From positions 209,921,406-209,985,405 of the forward strand of contig OY986439.1 of NCBI GenBank assembly GCA_963920525.1: DNA of 64,000 nucleotides, read 5' to 3'. How positions within the stretch are numbered: position 1 is the stretch's first letter; each line of letters begins with the position of its first letter. The translations under genes were made by a program, and so were the position numbers. Source of the DNA: Dichetophora obliterata. Taxonomy: Eukaryota > Arthropoda > Insecta > Diptera > Sciomyzidae. The notes beneath the pieces were generated by a model, which saw nothing but the letters and a program-made list of their open reading frames with translations, made no database searches and was not told the origin of the DNA. Below are positions 33,361 through 45,600 of this stretch, piece after piece.

Positions 33361-35480
33361 CAGTAGTCTACTAATAGATATTAGTTGACAGGACCAGTGT
33401 TGTATTTAAAGTTACTCTGCGGAAAATTAAAAAATTCACTAACTTCTCAAATTGCTACTTGCTATGTCAAATTTTGACTTTGTCAAAAAGGTTGTCTCAA
33501 AAATATGCCAAAAGTTGTTATCGTTGAAAAAAAATTAAAATTGATAATTGCTTTCAATATACCCAAAATGACGTCTATTAAGTATGAAAAAAGTACAAAG
33601 TTTAGTAGAAATTGAACCTACACCGTTTTTACTTTTTTGTACTGTTCCTTCGTTCTGTTTCAAATGATTTGTATCAAGATAAAATTTCTCATTAGCTGGT
33701 TATCCGAGCTGATTTTTTTTTCTTTTTTATTTACTTTTCCTAAAAAGCCAACCACCTCTTTTGCCCAGAAAAAAATAATACAGGGACTTTGACCAAATCA
33801 AACGCATTGCTATAACTACTGCGGCGTCTATCATGCCTTTTATTTTACATATTGCGATTTTTTTATTTTTGTTTTTAATATTGAACCATCAAAACTGTTT
33901 TTCTTTTAAATTTACAAGATTTTTATGCAAATGTAAGACGCAAGCAGATGCGTTAAAATACATTTTGTCTCACCCTGTTAAGGCCGTGCAGCAATTAAGC
34001 GTAAAATCTGTATATCACTTAAGTGCTACACTTAATTACAAAGCGTGCGTTAGATATTTTTCGAAATTTTCTTTTGTTGTCATTCAGAGATTATCTGATT
34101 ATTTAAGACTAATTGTTAGCATTTAAAGGGTAGCGGCTTTTATGTTGTTGTTGTAAGAAAGCATACAGCTTTTGTTATTTACATAGAATAGCTTTTATAA
34201 CAAACATTTTATTTATCGTGAGTTAGTAAAAAATGACTTAGCATGAAAACAAGTTTGCTGCTTAAGTCTTTTGTTTTAATTCAAGAAATTGCCCTAATAT
34301 TAGCTTATCTTTAATTTTTTTCCTGTTTATCAATGCTAAGTGCATCTTCAAGTAATTTGAACTATTTTGATTTTATAATGCTTACAATATTTTAAACGAG
34401 AAGCTATAAATAACAATTTTTTACTTAAATTGATGCAGCTGAAATAAATATGAAAGTAAATTTTTTTCTTAATATTACAAAACCATTTAGTTTTTAATAT
34501 GTTTTCTCGTGATTTTTTTCCAACAGTCTTTGCCTCAATTTAAACAAGGTTCAATTTTTAAATCCGTATTTTCTTTTATATACATTAAAACTTTTCCGCT
34601 TATTCACTGAGTGCAGTTATGTATTTAATACTTTAATTATATTTAGTTGACACATTTATAATGTCAGCTTATATTTTCTTGATTTTTTTGTTTTTGCATT
34701 AAACCTATTAATCATTTAGTGCAAATAATCCAGCAAATTATGCTAGTTCTTATTGCATATATTAAGATTTGACATATATTTGGCGACTGCAATATTAATC
34801 TACTTCACAACTCAGCACTGCAATTTGTCGCAACGACTTGTAATATTGCTTTTAAGAACTTTGAAGGATCCTGTCAGCAGCTGAATAAAAGAAATTACTG
34901 ATAACAAAGTGCGAACAGTGGCTGAACGCAGGTCGAATATGTATATATACGTATATACATATACATATAATTAAAAGGCTTAATACTGATATATAAATTT
35001 TATACAAATCAGATATAGATTTAAGAAAATATACAGATTAAAAGATATTGCTTACTGTATTTATTGATATTTCACTAGCCTCCAGACAAAATATTAATGC
35101 ACATTCAATTTTCTTTTTCTTTAAAATTAAAGCATTGGTGGACATCTTTACACCAGCAAGTAGAAAGCTTTCTATGCTTTACTAAGAATGACATGGAGTA
35201 TGCCGATAAACGCATTGAAAGAAGCCGAAATAACAATGGTGATTGCCAACTAGTCAAATAAATTCTGTTTGCTGCGATTGTACTAAATTTCAATGCATGA
35301 ATATAAAAATATGTACGAAATGCGAGAAAACCATTCCTTCATTCAGAAACGTACCGTGAAGGTTTTTGTTTTGTTGTTTCTCATGCATATATTGTCGTAT
35401 AGACACTTCAGCAAATGTTATAAACAACGAATATGATTTTTTTTGTGCTTGTTGTTTCTGTTTGTTTTGTTTTCGAATGT
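33361..35480. other. Non-coding stretch
   Basis: Mixed unique DNA. A 97-codon frame at 33833-34126 begins with a hydrophobic leader but has no further support. One copy of the bipartite motif lies at 34250. An alternating TATA/TACG simple stretch is at 34937-34975. Confidence 0.35.
34250..34276 (-). promoter_or_regulatory. Dispersed bipartite motif, copy 7
   Basis: Minus-strand reading AAACAAAAGACTTAAG, CAG, CAAACTTG. Confidence 0.6.
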
Positions 35481-37195
35481 TCACTTCTTTTACTTTTGAT
35501 TTAAGTTCAAAAGCAAAATTGATGTTCGAAAATTATGTTAAAACGGTCACTGTTTGACCAATGTTTGGCCGCTGTTCGGAAGAGTACGCTTTTCTGATTA
35601 GTTGACTATGTTTTGTCTTGAGGCCTTTAACCGACCCATGTTCGGCTGCTGTTCAGCCAGTCATATTTAACTCAAATTCCTTTTTCCCATCATAATCAAT
35701 TTCTCTTACGAATTTATTTTTGATATGCTTACGTTGTAAAATAAAAAGTATTTTTTAGTCAAAGTGTATTTAAAAATATGCAAAACGTTTTCAGTAGAGC
35801 ATTAAGACATTTTATTTTTATATGTTAATTTTTTTCACTTTTGATTTAAGCTCAAAAGCAAAATTGAAGTTAAAAAATTATTTTAAAAAGGCTACTGTTT
35901 GGCCCATGTTTGGCCGCTGTTCGAAAGAGTACGCTTTTCTGATTTGTTGACTATGTTTTGTCTTGCTGCTTTTATTCGACCCTTGTTCGGCCGCTGTTCA
36001 GCCAGTCATATTTAACTTAAATTCCTTTTTTCCATCATAATTAATTTTTCTTACGTATTTATATTTGATATGTTTACGTTGTAAAATAAAAAGTATTTTT
36101 TAGTCAAAGTGTATTTAAAATATACGCAAAAGGTTTTCAGTATAGCATTAGGACATTTTGATTTTATATGTTCTTTTTTTTATTTTTGATTTAAGCTCAA
36201 AAGCAAAATTGATGTTAAAATATTATTTTAAAAAGGTCACTGTTTGGCCCATGTTCGGCCGCTATTCGGAAGAATACGCTTTTCAAATTAGTTGACTATG
36301 TTTTGTCTTGCTGCTTTTATTCGACCCTTGTTCGGCCGCTGTTCAGCCAGTCATATTTAACTCAAATTCCTTTTTCCCTTCATAATAATTTTTATTACGT
36401 ATTTATTTTTGATATGTTTACGTTGTAAAATAAAAAGTATTTTTTAGCCAAAGTGTATTTAAAATATACGCAAAAGGTTTTCAGTATAGTATTAAGACAT
36501 TTTGTTTTTATATGTTCACTCCTTTTACTTTTGACTTAAGCTCGAATATATATTGATGTTTAAAAATTATTTTAAAATGGTTACTGTTTGGCCCATGTTT
36601 GGCCGCTGTTCGGAAGAGTACGCTTTTCTGATTAGTTGACTATGTTTTGTCTTGCGGCCTTTATTCGACCCTTGTTCGGCCTCTGTTCAGCCAGTCATAT
36701 TTAACTCATATTCTTTTTTCCCATCATAATAATTTTTATTACGTATAAATTTTTGATATGTTTACGTTGTAAAATAAAAAGTATGTTTTAGTCAAAGTGT
36801 ATTTAAAATACATGCAAAAGATTTTCAGTAGAGCATTAAGACATTTTGTTTTTATATGTTCATTATTTTTCACTTTCGATTTAAGCTCAAAAGCAAAATT
36901 GAAGTTAAAAAAATTATTTTAAAAAGGTTACTGTTTGGCCCATGTTTGGCACCTGTTCGGAAGAGTACGCTTTTCTGATGATTTGACTATGTTTTGTCTT
37001 GAGGCCTTTATTCGACCCCTGTTCGGCCGCTGTTCAGCCAGTCATATTTAACTCAAATTCCTTTTTCCCATCATAATTAATTTTTCTTACGTATTTATTT
37101 TTGATATGTTTACGTTGTAAAATAAAAAGTATTTTTAAGTAAAAACATATTGCAAATATACGCAAAAGGTTTTCAGTATAGCAATAAGACAAATG
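35480..37195. repeat. Five tandem copies of a ~345-bp unit
   Basis: The word TGTTTG(G/A)CC marks each unit at 35551, 35896, 36241, 36585 and 36932, a spacing of 344-347 bp. Each unit holds a GC-rich part (GGCCGCTGTTCGGAAGAGTA, TGTTCAGCCAGTCATATTTA) and an AT-rich part (GATATGTTTACGTTGTAAAA, TTGATTTAAGCTCAAAAGC). Copies are highly similar. The GC-rich part belongs to the GGTCGAACA dispersed family, so the array probably grew from one transposon copy. Confidence 0.9.
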
Positions 37196-39360
37196 CGCAA
37201 CAAATCTTAATGAGTACAATTTGTTATTTTGATTACAAAAGGTGCAAATATATTTAACATTTGCTATGATGCAATGCTATTTACACCTGATTGTGAATAG
37301 CCCATATTATGCTTATTTTTTTTTTGTTAAATTCAAAGCAAAGCACTTTAAAAGAAATCATTTTTTACTTTTCTTTAAAAAAAACAAAGCTTTATTGAAA
37401 GGTCTATCATCGCATTTGAATTAAAAATTGTAAACAGCCTTACAAAATGTTTTTGAAGCTTGCATTTAAATCAGTATTTACATAACAGCCACAAGTAGAC
37501 TATAAATTACATATGGGTGGTCGAGCAACCTCTTTTACTCTTCAATAATGTGCATGAAACATGAATTAGTTGATGGTTAAACATCAGGCTTAAAGATGTT
37601 AAATGCTGATTTTTTGATAAAAACTTAATGGGCGTGTAACAAAAGAACCACATGTGAAAGGTTATATTATGAACATTTTTTTTGTGTCAATTTTTATAAC
37701 TTTAAACTTGAACTTATTATAATTTTTCTATTTGGGATATTGCCTTCTCTGTCAGTATTTAACATAATAAAAAAAACACACGACATAAGTATTTTTCCGC
37801 ACAACAAAACTTCATTGATGAACTCTAACCATCAGCTGCCATTTGCATCAAAGCGTGTAAAAGCCTTTTTTGTTTGACAAAACAAAACAGCTGTGCATAA
37901 TTTTATATTGAATTTTGAAGAAAATTCACGGTCAAATGATTTCGTAATGCAACTACATGAATTCAATTGAATTTAAAACATCTTTGAGTATTTTGTCTAA
38001 GGATTTTAGCTTTGTATATCAAAATAGTTAAACCTTTGCGCTTTGGCCACTTCATAACTTTCAACTGAAGCGGTAATTTTACTGCAACAGCAGATCTTGA
38101 AGCCTTGATCACACATTTGCACACTTCCTGCTTGCATAAATTTGCAGTAAAACATCAAATTTTGGCACGAAATTTAACAAACCATAAATGATAGCAATAC
38201 AACATCAACACCATATATATCAACTTTTACAGCATCAGCATAACTCATACTAATTCAGCAGCATTTCAAATGATTTTGAGTGTCGCATCTTCTGCGCTGG
38301 CTGCTGCAAGAGCAGCTTCTTCTATCAATCAACAACAACTTTAAGCAAACAGCGTGTTGATTTCTGTTATTGTTTGATCGCACACAAGTCACAAGCTGCT
38401 GGATTACGTCAAGCCAACAATACAATCAAAAATAAAAATCAAAAATTGCAAAATTTTGACAAAATTCAGCGTTTTATGCAGAGATTTATTTGGTTTATTT
38501 GTTGCTAGCAATAAAGCAGAATACAATTTGGCTGGCTCTGTTAGAAAGGGAAATTTGCTGATTTTTTTTTCCAACACTTAAGGAAAGTCATTGATTTTTT
38601 TTTCAAATGTCATTATTTGATTAATTATGTAGGCGAGTTTTGCATGAAAATCAAGCCAACTATTAAATTCACTTTAATTTCAAAAGCTATCATATTTTGT
38701 CGTGAAGCTGTCAGAAGATTGCATAATATTATAGCGCTACGGCAATTAAAAGCTTTCTAAATGCATGAAACAGCTATTGATTGTTATGAATGCGCTCATA
38801 AATCATTTATTATTGGTCTTGTATCAGCCTGAGTGCCTATATAACAAAAGACTTAAGACACAAACTTGTGTTAATGAAGCTTAGATGCGTATCATTTGGT
38901 TAAATTTAATTATGCTAGTAAAACGGCAATGCATTTGCCAAGTAATAAAGTGCTTACAGATAATAAATTTAAGCTTAAATTTTTGTAAATCATTACATGC
39001 TTTAATGTTTAAAATATTAATTATATACATCATTATTAAACAATTTTTCCACTTTTTTCCACTTGATAGCTATTCGATAAATTTGTTGGTTAAACATAAT
39101 TAATTATTCTTTATAGAAAGCGAGAAAACATATATTTTTGTTGTAATAATACACAGCAGAACAAACAACAAATAGGAAGTGAGTTTTGCCCTTGGTGCCT
39201 CAGCGGTTTAGTAAAATCACGTATACGCAATTTCCGAATATAGTCATAAAAGTTCTGGATTGGCTTTAGTTTTCGAGATAATTGTGAAAACTTGCAACAA
39301 TTGATTTTTGACTGGTACATCAGACCATTAGGCCAAATTATGATTTGTTTTGCACTACAA
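37196..39360. other. Unique non-coding DNA
   Basis: Contains a TATATAT (38213) followed by a 24-codon frame (38270-38344, MILSVASSALAAARAASSIN) that could be a decayed or partial first exon. No donor or downstream partner supports it. One bipartite motif lies at 38842. Confidence 0.35.
38842..38868 (+). promoter_or_regulatory. Dispersed bipartite motif, copy 8
   Basis: TAACAAAAGACTTAAG, ACA, CAAACTTG. Confidence 0.6.
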
Positions 39361-40690
39361 CATTTTATTTTTATTTCATATTAAAGTTGAGACCAAGCCA
39401 AAAAAATCTCTAACATCAAGCGATTATTTTGGTCCCAACGGCCGAAATCATTTTAAGGAAATAGCTTGGAAAGTTTTCTATATGATCTTTTCTTTATTAT
39501 AAATAAAAAAGCTTTATTTTGCTTTTTTGTGTCATTTTGTCACATTTAACATGCCAGGAATGAAAAAAAAACTGCAGTATCGAGGAAATGAAAGTCAATT
39601 TATTTTATTGAGAATTGTATTACTAAAATTTTGAGATACTGCTGCAAAACTTGATCGGAATTATTTTCACTTAAAAATTGTAGATTTACTAAAAATGCCC
39701 AAAACTAATATATTCCAATTTATTCCTTATTTAAGACAAACACACTAGGGTGTCCCAAAAGAAATTTTTTTTTCGAATTTCATAGTTGCTAAATTTTGAT
39801 TTTACTCTTGCCGTTTCAAAGTTATAGCTTTTAATTTCTTGTGCCCGTTGGTTGAATTGTTAAATCGTTGGTTGTTGTATCGATTACAAAATTGCTAAAA
39901 ATATGCAACGTGTAAGCTTGCTTTTTCAAACAGCTGGGAGAAAGCATGCAAAGTCCTAACCTGCTCTAATAAAACTGTACAGCAGGAAGAAACCCGTGGG
40001 ATTTAACGAGTTTATTTAGTTTTTTGGAGGGCGCTTAAACCGAATATGAAATCAGTTTCTTCGGGTCACTTAAGGTTTTCTTACTACATTGGAAGGCGAC
40101 TTGAGGACAAAAGCTGAGATAGAAAAAATATATCTTTTAGCCATCTGCTATGAAATAAAGCCCCTAACTGAGAATCACATAAGATCCAATTCTGTTAAAA
40201 AAAATAACTTATTTCAAAAGGTTTTTTAGACATTAGAGCAGCAACTCTTATAAGATTTTCGATTGTAGAGTTCCAATCTCAACCTTCTTCAACAATTTTA
40301 TTCTCAACCAGCACAGTTAATTTATCAACTGATTTGAGAGAAGTTAAACCGTTTATGAATGCAAGTTTTTTATGCTCTCATAGATGTCAAAAATTTTGTT
40401 TGAGTCCAAAAATGTATTGTTGGACTAACGAAGTACATTCATCTTTTGCGCAACTCGCCTTTAAGTTGCCTTTATTTTTACTATAATAAAAAAAAACCAA
40501 AAGACCCTAAAATTAATAAAATTTACTTAAAATTAAGCAATAAATACGAAAAAATAAAAAAAAATAATTTTGGGCTTACCAAAAAATTACCAAAATTAGA
40601 TAATTAAAATTGACTCAAAAAATATAGACTAAGAATTCATACTTATTCTTAAGGAAACTTAAGAACTTTTCCGCATATTTTTCAAATATG
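39361..40690. other. AT-rich repeat-like DNA
   Basis: Includes CACTAGGGTGTCCCAAAAG at 39744, which looks like a transposon end, but no matching partner was seen. No gene. Confidence 0.3.
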
Positions 40691-40699
40691 TTTTGTTTG

Positions 40700-41880
40700 C
40701 AAATTTTTATAGCCAAATTTTTATAGCAAACTTTTTTACTCATGTGTTTTCGACTGTACTACCTTTCATATGACATAGCATGTATTTGCAAAATTTCTTC
40801 CAGCTAAGCGCAAAAATTATTTTACTGTTTTTGTCATCAAAACAACAAGGGTACCTACTCCCTTTGATTTTTTTCGCGAAATTTGTTTTTTCCAAAATGT
40901 TGTTTTTATGTGAATTTATGTGAGAAAATTACACCAATATCTCTTTCCAATCAAAATTTATGGCTAAAAATCTATTTTTTCACATAATTGACTATCTATA
41001 GTAATAAAACTCATTTTCTGTTTGTTTGTTTGCTTGTTTGGCCTTTATACAAATTTAAACGGCTCAACGGATTTCGTTCAAACTAGGTACACCTATTAAG
41101 TGCATCCCAACTTAAAATGTTAAATACTTAGTTTTTACCACGCTCCTTCCAAAATTTTTCAAATAACGGTTATTTTGTTATTATAATACTTTTTAGTATC
41201 GAAGTTTCTTGTGTATTTAATTTTAAAAAATTTCTGTTATTTTGACGTCAAAAACACTCACATCTATTCAAAATTGTAGAAATTTTCAGTACAACGACTT
41301 TTTCATAAAACATCGTTACCTAAGAATGAGAAAAAAACGACATGAAAATCAAAGTTTGGTCTTTCGATGCAAATATCTCCGCTGTCCATTAATATATTTC
41401 ATTCAAAATTTTTTTGTTCAAAAGTTCAATAAAATCACTTTACAAAAATATGTTGAACTGTAACGTTAAGTCAGTGTAACTATGTTTTATAATTATGTCA
41501 AAAAAGGTCTAAAATATTGACTTTTTACTCAAAAAATGACTCAAAAATTGTTTCTGTTGTAAAAGTTAAGTTAATTAAAAATTACACATTTGCCTACCTT
41601 TCATATGACTTAGCATTTATTTGCAAAAATTCTTTCAGCTAAGCGCAAAAATTATTTTACTATTTTTGTCATCAAAACAACAAACCCTTTGATTTTTTTC
41701 GCGAAATTTATTTTTTCCAAAATGTTGTTTTTATATTTTTTACAAAAAAGTCAAGTCTCAAAAATAATTTATGTGAAAAAATTACCCCAATATCTCTTTC
41801 TAATCAAAAGTTATGGCTTAAAATCTATTTTTTCATACCAGACTATTAATAAAACTGAGTTTTGTTTTAAAATTCTCTAC
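40700..41880. repeat. Dispersed repeat related (inverted) to the 9.5-12.2 kb units
   Basis: Two direct copies of CTACCTTTCATATGAC(A/T)TAGCAT...TTTTTGTCATCAAAACAAC lie at about 40760 and 41595. Intervening blocks (CTGTTATTTTGACGTCAAAA, GCAAATATCTCCGCTGTCC) match the reverse complement of 11310-11630. Positions 40990-41100 carry a TTTGTTTGTTTGCTTG run and GGCTCAACGGATTTCGTTC, a common type of fly interspersed repeat. Confidence 0.45.
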
Positions 41881-42158
41881 ATAGTTTGAACGTCTCCTTT
41901 TATCTCAAAGAATGCAGTTGTGTGTCTATAGTAATAACGAAAATTTTGGATTGTATAAAATTTTCCTTGTAGTAATCTATTTAGTTTTTAGGATATTTTT
42001 CAACAATTGTTTAATGTTATTTAAAAAACTGCATTTTGGTATTTAAGCCCCTTTGCAAAATTTAATTCTCGGTCCCGATCGATTAATTTTATTTCTTTCA
42101 CATTAACATACATTAAACTAACAATTAAATCATTAAATAATGCCAGGCAGCAACTTAG

Positions 42159-42183
42159 AAACAAAAGACTTAAGAAACAAACT
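42159..42183 (+). promoter_or_regulatory. Dispersed bipartite motif, copy 9 (gene C promoter-proximal)
   Basis: AAACAAAAGACTTAAG, AAA, CAAACT, on the gene strand, ~182 bp upstream of the gene C TATA box. Confidence 0.65.
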
Positions 42184-42364
42184 AGCTGCATGGGGGCAAA
42201 AAACAAGCAGTGCATTTAACATAGCCATCTTTAATGTGATGGTGCATGCTGTGCACTAAAGCAAGTCTGCAAAGCAAGCATCTGCAAAACTCAACACTCA
42301 GCTGCTGCGAGCAGCATGGTAGATATGCAGCAAAGAAGCATATCGGTGACGATTTTGATTTTGG

Positions 42365-42372
42365 TATAAAAG
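42365..42372 (+). promoter_or_regulatory. TATA box and initiator of gene C
   Basis: TATAAAAG, followed 34 bp later by CACAGTAG, which fits the insect initiator (start near 42399). The surrounding 150 bp is markedly GC-richer than the neighbourhood. Confidence 0.65.
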
Positions 42373-42645
42373 CAAAATACAAGCGCAGCGCCAACCACAG
42401 TAGAGCGCGAAATCTTACAACGTTTAAGCACGGTGCACACGATGCTAAAGATGTAAAAAACAATTTAAATAAAACTTAAAAACAAAAAACAAACAAAGAA
42501 AAACTAAGCAACGAAGTGTGCTAAAGTGAAGAGTGATGTACAGTAGTGGACACTAAAAAATATATATAAAAATATAACATACTCTGAATTAAAAATATAA
42601 GCAATCGAATTGTAACTAAAGCTTAGTCAATTAAGGATTACAAGC

Positions 42646-42666
42646 ATGCGTCATTGTTTAATACTG
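42646..42666 (+). CDS. Gene C exon 1 (start of signal peptide)
   Basis: The 5' leader runs from about 42399. The ATG at 42646 opens seven codons ending at CTG|GTAGGT. The partial hydrophobic stretch is completed by exon 2, which supports the pairing. Confidence 0.62.
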
Positions 42667-45600
42667 GTAGGTTTCAGTTTAAAAAATTATATAACTAAAA
42701 CAAAATAAAATATTGCCATAAATGATCACGTTCAAAAATCTTCACTAAAAAAAGCTTTAAAGACTGCAATGCAAGTTGATTAGCATATTTCCCAAAACAT
42801 CCTTCATCTACAATAGCTCAGTGAACTTGTTCGCCCGCAAGTTGAAGCTTCAGGTGCTGCCGGAAATGTTTTCTTACTAGTTTTTCCTTTTTTTATTTTG
42901 TTGTCTAGCTGTTTGTTGTAAACTGGTTTGCACTGTTCAGCACATGGATCAATGAACAGTGAACTGTTTTACCGGCTTGTACATGTTAAAAATAATATCA
43001 CTCCTGTTTTGCAGCAGTTGAAAGTAAAACTGCAACAACTTTTTTTTTATTTTTGTGATTCAAGCTGTACATTTTATTCATTGCATCAAATAAATTCGTT
43101 GAAATTTCAAATCTTAATGCAAAATAGCTTGTTAATATTTGCTTAATTAATATATTACTGATTATTTCCTTTATATATAATGAATATAATCGGGGGATGA
43201 ACTATTGCTGTTGATAAATTTGTGTTTTGCTAGCAAGTTGGTTAGTAAAATATGTTTATTGCTTTTTGAAACGTTTTAAACATTGTCTAAAAGACAAACA
43301 TAATTTCCATCAAATCCAAGTTTTGTAGCTACACAAAGAGTAATTGTTGAGATGAAATGGCTTAAGCTATAAACTTGTTTTTGCCTTTCTTTGCAAAGCA
43401 CTTGTTAATTCCTTTGCTTTAAATATCGGATGTGATTATTCAATTAAAACAGACTTTAGTTCTTCAGTTCAGCAGAACGTAGGAACGTTGTTCTTAAATT
43501 TTCTTTAAATTTTATTTATAATTTATATACAAAAATTTATTTATACAAAATTTATATTAAAACTGGAATTTCTAAGATCTTACAAATTTTTAAATGTTTC
43601 TCAGAAATGCGTAAATTTTACAATAATTTCTTAATAATCATGAAATTAAGTTGATATGGATAAAAACAATGGTTGTACTAATTTTTTGCTTTTTCTTCTT
43701 TATTCTACTACTTGAAATTGTTTAACCATTTTATTGGCACTTCGCACAGTAGATTGAGTCCATACAAAAGAAGGACAAAAATAGAAGGAGTAGTAATCTT
43801 CATGAAATTGAGCATTTCAGTTAATTTGGAGTCGCTGATTTTAAAAATTATATCAAATTTAATGCAAAGCTATTATTTTCCTCAAAAATCTCATTTGTAT
43901 TTCAAATTTTGAGCATTTTCAAAATATTATGGAAATAAAAAGATACAGCAGAGACAAAAAAGACTATGTCGTAACACAAGACGTAGAATTATATAATACT
44001 TAAATTAATAACACTCGAGTTATATATTTTTTATTGATACTAAAACATAGAAAAAGTTGGTGCAATTTTTGAATTTTTTTCATATCATATATTAATAATT
44101 ACAACAGACGAAGAATATATTTCATAAGTCAAAAGGTAATACAATTTATAATATATCATTTTAATTACTGAAGGCTTTTTAAACAGTACAAATTAAAATT
44201 TAATTATCATTATTGAAAATTTTTATTAAAATTGGCTTATGATAGGGAAAATTATTACATATATTTGTGAAAGCTTATATTGTCAATACATCTTACAGAT
44301 ACCATGTCGATACAGGAACTTCTCAATGTTATTGAAGATATTTCAGATAAGAGGTTCAAGTTGTAATTTAATTCATAAAACGTAAAAACTTCTCATTTTC
44401 CGGTTGTGATATATCTAAGTTTAGAATGATCGGTATCTCCTGTTAGAATGATCGGATAGAGTCAATACCACTCTTTGTCAATAAGGGACTAATTTTGCTT
44501 GACATATTTTTTTAAAATTATTTAGCAAAAATGATAAAGCAATGAATAGAAAATGCTATTTCATATAAATTAAACGAATTTTTGAAGACATTCGATGAAG
44601 TCTTAAGTAATTTCTTTAAGTTATGGGTGGTAAAAGGGGGTGTTGCAATTTTTCGTAAGCCATTTCGTACTCGAAACAAATCCACTGCCAAAATTTTAGC
44701 TTAATCGGCAGAGTAGTTTCGGAATCTTTTTATGATTTTTAAAAATGGGCGTAGCTACAGTGGGATCATGTCCATTTTTAGTACATTTGCTGACATTAAC
44801 CATATGAACTTCATGACAAACTTTAAGTCTAATACGATAAAAAATTTCAGTGAAATAGCGATTTTGGACCATTTTTCAAAATGAGATTTCACAAAGAATC
44901 TGTACAATTCGGTAAATTTTTTAACAGATACTGCAAGACAATAAAACGTTCTTACGATATTTGTTTACATGAATCTGAGAAGCGTTAAGATTTTTTTTTT
45001 TTTTGTTTGACTGCTTCAATTCGAAAATTTTTAAATTTTCTGCTTTGGATCATTTTAAAAAGCCCGTGAAAAATATAATTTAATATTTTTCTTCCAAATA
45101 ATTAAATCTGTTTGTTTTTTTATAATTTTTATAAAAAGCAAGGCACTGATATTGTGTAATAAACCTGTATAAAGGACCGCAAACATCGGTGCCTCAAGCT
45201 TTTAAATATAAATGTATTTGAAAAATTCAAAATTTATGTAAGTCCTTAGAACTTACCAATTTACGTACGCTTATACTATGATGATGAGTAACCAAGAGAG
45301 AGGTTCTTCTGCACCTAGAATATATCTACTATATGCATTTATGACAAATGTTACTTAAATTTATTTTTTCTTTTTAGTTCACGTCTTTTTTAAATAAAAG
45401 TTTATTTTTTTAAAAATTTTTTTACTTTTTATATATTTTTTACTTTTTAGTCTTAAAGGTATATTGTTAACATATTTTATTTTAAAAATTTATGGAGATA
45501 TTGCATTTTTATTGATTTGTGGGTGGTAAAAGGGGTGTGGCCAAATGTTTTTCATAAACCCCATGCTTTATTTGATGTAACTTTATGTTTAAATTTCAGC

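Noticed and set aside
38270..38344. 24-codon Ala/Ser-rich frame after a TATATAT
   Set aside because: Too short, stops early, and no donor or downstream exon in frame was found.
42021..42215. 64-codon minus-strand Leu/Cys-rich frame
   Set aside because: AT-rich chance frame overlapping a copy of the dispersed motif; no support.
42182..42463. 93-codon minus-strand frame with a hydrophobic start
   Set aside because: Lies across the gene C promoter and leader; no promoter or family support on the minus strand.
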